Origin: Blastopirellula marina
Lineage (GTDB): Bacteria; Planctomycetota; Planctomycetia; Pirellulales; Thermoguttaceae
NCBI GenBank assembly: GCA_020721965.1
Contig: DYLS01000044.1
Coordinates: forward strand, 1-35,051
Length of the DNA: 35,051 nucleotides
Direction: 5' to 3'
In this document: one piece after another, positions 32,380 through 35,051 of the stretch
Layout: every line of letters begins with the position of its first letter
Numbering within the stretch: position 1 is the stretch's first letter
Made by a program: the position numbers and the translations under genes
The notes under the pieces: model-generated
The model's database searches: none
What the model saw: only the letters and a program-made list of their open reading frames with translations
What the model was told of the DNA's origin: nothing

Positions 32380-34962
32380 ATGGAACGCACTGTTCGGTCG
32401 GGCTCGGCCCTGGTGGCATGGTTTGCCTCGGGGGCGATCGTTGGGATGTCCCTAACGGCGGCGGCTTTCGCATGGGGCGAGGAATGGGCTTCTCCAGCCT
32501 TTCCGATTGTGGCAACTGGGGCAAGTCCGATTGTGGCATCCGGGGGGAGTAGCGGCCTTCGCGTGCATCCGCTTCCTCCGGCAGAGGTGGAGACGCGGGC
32601 CACTCCGTCACCGAATGGGTCGCCCGCGGTAGTAGGAACCGTCCGGCCGGCCCTGCTCCCCACAGCGATGGAGCAAGAGCCGCTGCGTTCGGAGCGGCTC
32701 GAACTGGCGGCGCAGGAGGCCGATCGTTTGACCCGCGAGGCCTACGACCTGGCGGGTCGGGGCGCGCTGTTTGCCGCTCGCGAGCAATTCTTGGCAGCCT
32801 TGCGGGTAATTGCCGAGGCCCTCGACATGGACTTCCCGGAACGGCAGCACGCCGCGAGTCTGAACGCGGCCTGGCTTGCCCTCCGCGAGGCAGAGGATTT
32901 CCTGCCGCGCAGCGCCACCGCCACCCCGCCCGATACCGCCCAAATCGTGGTCGGGCACAAGACCCCGATCCTGAAAGAGGCCGACGTCAGCCGCATGACC
33001 AGCCTGGAGGCCTTTCGCCGGTATCTGTCTTTCGCTCAAGATCAGTTCGCCCACGCCGCCGGTGCTGAGGTCACGGCCTCCATGGCCTTGCGGGGACTGG
33101 GCAAGGTTTACGGCGCATTCGTCGAGAGCGGGGGCGTCTCCCCGCGCGAACCGGGGTCCGTGGCCGTCATGTTCTATCAAGCGGCCCTATCCGCTTGGCC
33201 TGGGAATTACATGGCCGCCAATGACCTCGGCGTCGTCTTGGCCAAGGGGGGGCGATGGCAGGATGCCCGACGTGTCCTGGAATATGCCGTCTCCGTTTCC
33301 GCGAATCCTTCGACATGCTGGAACCTGCTCCGCGTTTGCACGACCCTGAACGATGCCGTAGGGACGGAACAAGCCCGGCGTCTTCTCCTCTCGGTTTATC
33401 GCCCGGATGCCATGCCGGACGATCGTCGCCCGGAGATTCGCTGGATTGATGCAGAGAATTGGGTCGATCATCAGCCCCTGGATCCCACGCCGTTCGCGGC
33501 GGTGAAGAGTGCCCCCCTTACCTCGTCCCAGTCCCCCGTTGGCACAGGGGCCGGCACGTTGGCGTCGCGCGGCCAGGCTGGGGACGACGCCGGTGCGCGG
33601 GACAATTTGGGGGATCGCTTCCTCGATTGGCTCGGGCTAAAACCGCGGTCGCCGTTGGCCAGCGGGACAGATTCGGAATGGATTTTCCGCCGTCCAGCGT
33701 CGGCCATCCCAGGTTCGACGTCTGCTGGAGACGATGCGGGTCGCCCCGACGGCGCTGCCGAGAGCGAGGATCTGGCCGTTCGCCGTACGGCTTGGTTCGA
33801 ATCGCCGGATGGGGGGTTGGCATTTCCGCGGCAAGACAGCTCGACCGCAGGGGTTGGCCCGCGCCGTCAGACCGTCGATCCGACGACCGGCATGGCGCCG
33901 GGGGCCTCGCTGCCGCCCCCGCCAAGTACGTGCGACGGCTACCGCTGCGGGGTAGCGTGCCCTAACTGCGGGGGGCTGCGGCGCGGTGGCTGGAATCGCG
34001 CCCGCATCATCGCCTGGGAGCGGTATGCCCAGGGCGAGTATGTCGGCGCCGCCCGCGCCGCCCACGTAAACCACTATCGCCTCCGCGTGGACGACGAGCT
34101 GCAAATCGTCTATCGCCTGACCCACGAAGAGACGACGCGGCCCTACCGCTTGAATGTCGGCGACGAGATCCGCGTCGAGTCGGCCGTCGATCCGAAGATC
34201 GAGCGGACGGTCATTGTGCAACCTGACGGCACCGTCACGCTGCTACTTTTGGGCCAAGTCAAGGCCACCGGTCAGACTGTGGATCAATTGCGGCAGAAGC
34301 TGGACCAACTCTACTCCAAGTATTACCGCAAGCCATCCATCACGGTCACGCCGATGCTGGTGAATAGCAAGCTGGAAGACCTGCGTGCCAGCGTCGATCG
34401 CCGCGCCGGTGAGGGTGGTCAGAGCCAGGATGTGCGTGTGACCCCAGAGGGGACCATCTCGCTACCCCTTTTGGCGACGGTCCCCGCCCAGGGACTGACC
34501 CTTCGCGAATTGGAGCTGGAATTGAACGCCCGATACCATGAACAATTGGAGGGGATGGAGGTAACGCCGGTCCTTGTGCAGCGTGCCGCGCGGTATGTTT
34601 ACGTGTTGGGTGAAGTCGCTTCGCCGGGGCGATTCGAATTGACCGGGCCGACCACCGTTTTGCAAGCCATCAGCATGGCGGGAGGTTGGAACATCGGTGC
34701 CAACCTGCGGCAAATCGTCGTCTTCCGCCGCGGCGAGGATTGGCGGCTGAATGCCACCATGCTCAATCTGGAATCCACGTTGCACGGCCACAACGCCTGT
34801 CCCGCCGACGAAATCTGGCTCTCGGATTCGGACGTCGTCCTGCTGCCCAAAAACTTCTTCCAGCGGGCCGACGATGTCATCGAAATGGTATTCACCAGGG
34901 GCATCTACGGGGTATTCCCCATGCGGGCCAGCATCAACTTTGCCAAACTCAGCACGATCTGA
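32380..34962 (+). CDS. Large secreted Poly_export/SLBB protein with TPR-like N-half
   Basis: An 860-residue exported protein. ATG 32380 gives a signal peptide (ALVAWFASGAIVGMSLTAAA, cleavage about residue 31 near AFAWG) with no lipobox Cys. Residues 105-370 are helical with TPR-like units (AYDLAGRGALFAAREQFLAA; NDLGVVLAKGGRWQDARRVL). A long Ser/Pro/Asp-rich linker follows (380-520). A four-Cys motif, TCDGYRCGVACPNCGG (about 516-531), stands just before the export domain. Poly_export begins near 565 (YRLRVDDELQIVYRLTHEE, RLNVGDEIRVESAVDP), with two beta-rich repeats and an SLBB unit (YVYVLGEVASPGRFELTGPT). It is a second Wza-like component, different from the one at 2008 and much longer. Partners may lie beyond the window. 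The start could be earlier (frame open to 32107). Confidence 0.82.
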   Translation: MERTVRSGSALVAWFASGAIVGMSLTAAAFAWGEEWASPAFPIVATGASPIVASGGSSGLRVHPLPPAEVETRATPSPNGSPAVVGTVRPALLPTAMEQEPLRSERLELAAQEADRLTREAYDLAGRGALFAAREQFLAALRVIAEALDMDFPERQHAASLNAAWLALREAEDFLPRSATATPPDTAQIVVGHKTPILKEADVSRMTSLEAFRRYLSFAQDQFAHAAGAEVTASMALRGLGKVYGAFVESGGVSPREPGSVAVMFYQAALSAWPGNYMAANDLGVVLAKGGRWQDARRVLEYAVSVSANPSTCWNLLRVCTTLNDAVGTEQARRLLLSVYRPDAMPDDRRPEIRWIDAENWVDHQPLDPTPFAAVKSAPLTSSQSPVGTGAGTLASRGQAGDDAGARDNLGDRFLDWLGLKPRSPLASGTDSEWIFRRPASAIPGSTSAGDDAGRPDGAAESEDLAVRRTAWFESPDGGLAFPRQDSSTAGVGPRRQTVDPTTGMAPGASLPPPPSTCDGYRCGVACPNCGGLRRGGWNRARIIAWERYAQGEYVGAARAAHVNHYRLRVDDELQIVYRLTHEETTRPYRLNVGDEIRVESAVDPKIERTVIVQPDGTVTLLLLGQVKATGQTVDQLRQKLDQLYSKYYRKPSITVTPMLVNSKLEDLRASVDRRAGEGGQSQDVRVTPEGTISLPLLATVPAQGLTLRELELELNARYHEQLEGMEVTPVLVQRAARYVYVLGEVASPGRFELTGPTTVLQAISMAGGWNIGANLRQIVVFRRGEDWRLNATMLNLESTLHGHNACPADEIWLSDSDVVLLPKNFFQRADDVIEMVFTRGIYGVFPMRASINFAKLSTI

Positions 34963-34981
34963 ACGCAGGATGTGATCGCAC

Positions 34982-35051
34982 GATCGTGAGACATGATCTG
35001 AACACCCGATCTGAACGCATGATCTTAGGGTATGATCTTAGCACATGATCT
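34982..35051. repeat. 13-bp GATC-containing tandem array, continues past the window
   Basis: Five consecutive 13-bp units start at 34982, 34995, 35008, 35021 and 35034 (GATCGTGAGACAT, GATCTGAACACCC, GATCTGAACGCAT, GATCTTAGGGTAT, GATCTTAGCACAT), with a sixth cut off at GATCT. The same word GATCTGAACGCA occurs at 34956, spanning the stop codon of the export gene, so the array may have grown from the gene end. The unit length is not a multiple of three, so it is non-coding. Confidence 0.85.

Noticed and set aside
34982-35051. CRISPR array
   Set aside because: Units are 13 bp, directly adjacent with no spacers, and diverge from each other; there are no cas genes in the window.

Overview
The window is about 35 kb of high-GC, bacterial, protein-coding DNA. 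It most likely comes from a planctomycete (Pirellula/Thermogutta-like). The basis for that is a Cys-rich 'CEPACEP' repeat secretory protein, a secreted malectin-domain glycoside-hydrolase-like protein, TPR-extended O-antigen ligase and Poly_export proteins, and intergenic palindromes of the CCTCGGGC-type. This is inference from content; there is no rRNA or tRNA in the window to settle it.

Layout. (1) 1-2000: the end of a short inverted-repeat element, a minus-strand gene for a small Cys-rich repeat protein with its own promoter and a 5'-leader hairpin, then a long upstream region. (2) 2008-14632, all on the plus strand: an exopolysaccharide assembly locus. In order it encodes an outer-membrane SLBB export lipoprotein, a Wzc-type tyrosine autokinase/co-polymerase, an O-antigen ligase/polymerase fused to TPRs, a WbpM/CapD-type UDP-sugar 4,6-dehydratase, a sulfotransferase and a Wzx-type flippase. 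A 162-bp MITE-like element sits between the kinase and the ligase genes. (3) 15290-23544, plus strand: a 1182-residue fusion of fatty-acyl-AMP ligase, acyl carrier protein and PLP alpha-oxoamine synthase, then a secreted GH67N/malectin protein, a dethiobiotin synthetase (bioD) and a small membrane protein. (4) 23545-23927: a repeat-rich intergenic stretch. (5) 23928-25379, minus strand: an AzgA-type purine permease. (6) 25642-31638, plus strand: a palindromic operator and sigma70-like promoter, a TetR/CecR-type repressor, an HlyD-type membrane fusion protein, a tandem-NBD ABC ATPase and two ABC-2 permeases. This is the same order as E. coli ybiH(cecR)-ybhG-ybhF-ybhS-ybhR. (7) 31639-35051: a non-coding region with 23-bp tandem repeats, a large secreted Poly_export/SLBB protein with a TPR-like N-terminal half, and a 13-bp GATC-containing tandem array that runs off the window.

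How the genes fit together. Region 2 holds most of a Wzx/Wzy-type capsule or EPS pathway: precursor sugar modification, lipid-linked repeat flipping, polymerisation or ligation, length control and phosphorylation, and outer-membrane export. The sulfotransferase suggests the product is sulfated. The acyl-AMP ligase-ACP-oxoamine synthase fusion can activate a free acid, load it on its own carrier and condense it with an amino acid. With bioD 3.4 kb downstream it could be a self-contained pimelate-to-KAPA enzyme, or a sphingoid/amino-ketone lipid enzyme; the sequence alone does not decide. Region 6 looks like an autorepressed drug or cation exporter operon.

The most unusual points are the trifunctional fusion and its bioD neighbour, the MITE with an apparent 7-bp target duplication just upstream of the ligase gene, in-frame pentapeptide and hexapeptide arrays inserted in the EPS kinase and flippase, and related tandem repeats on both sides of the last gene.
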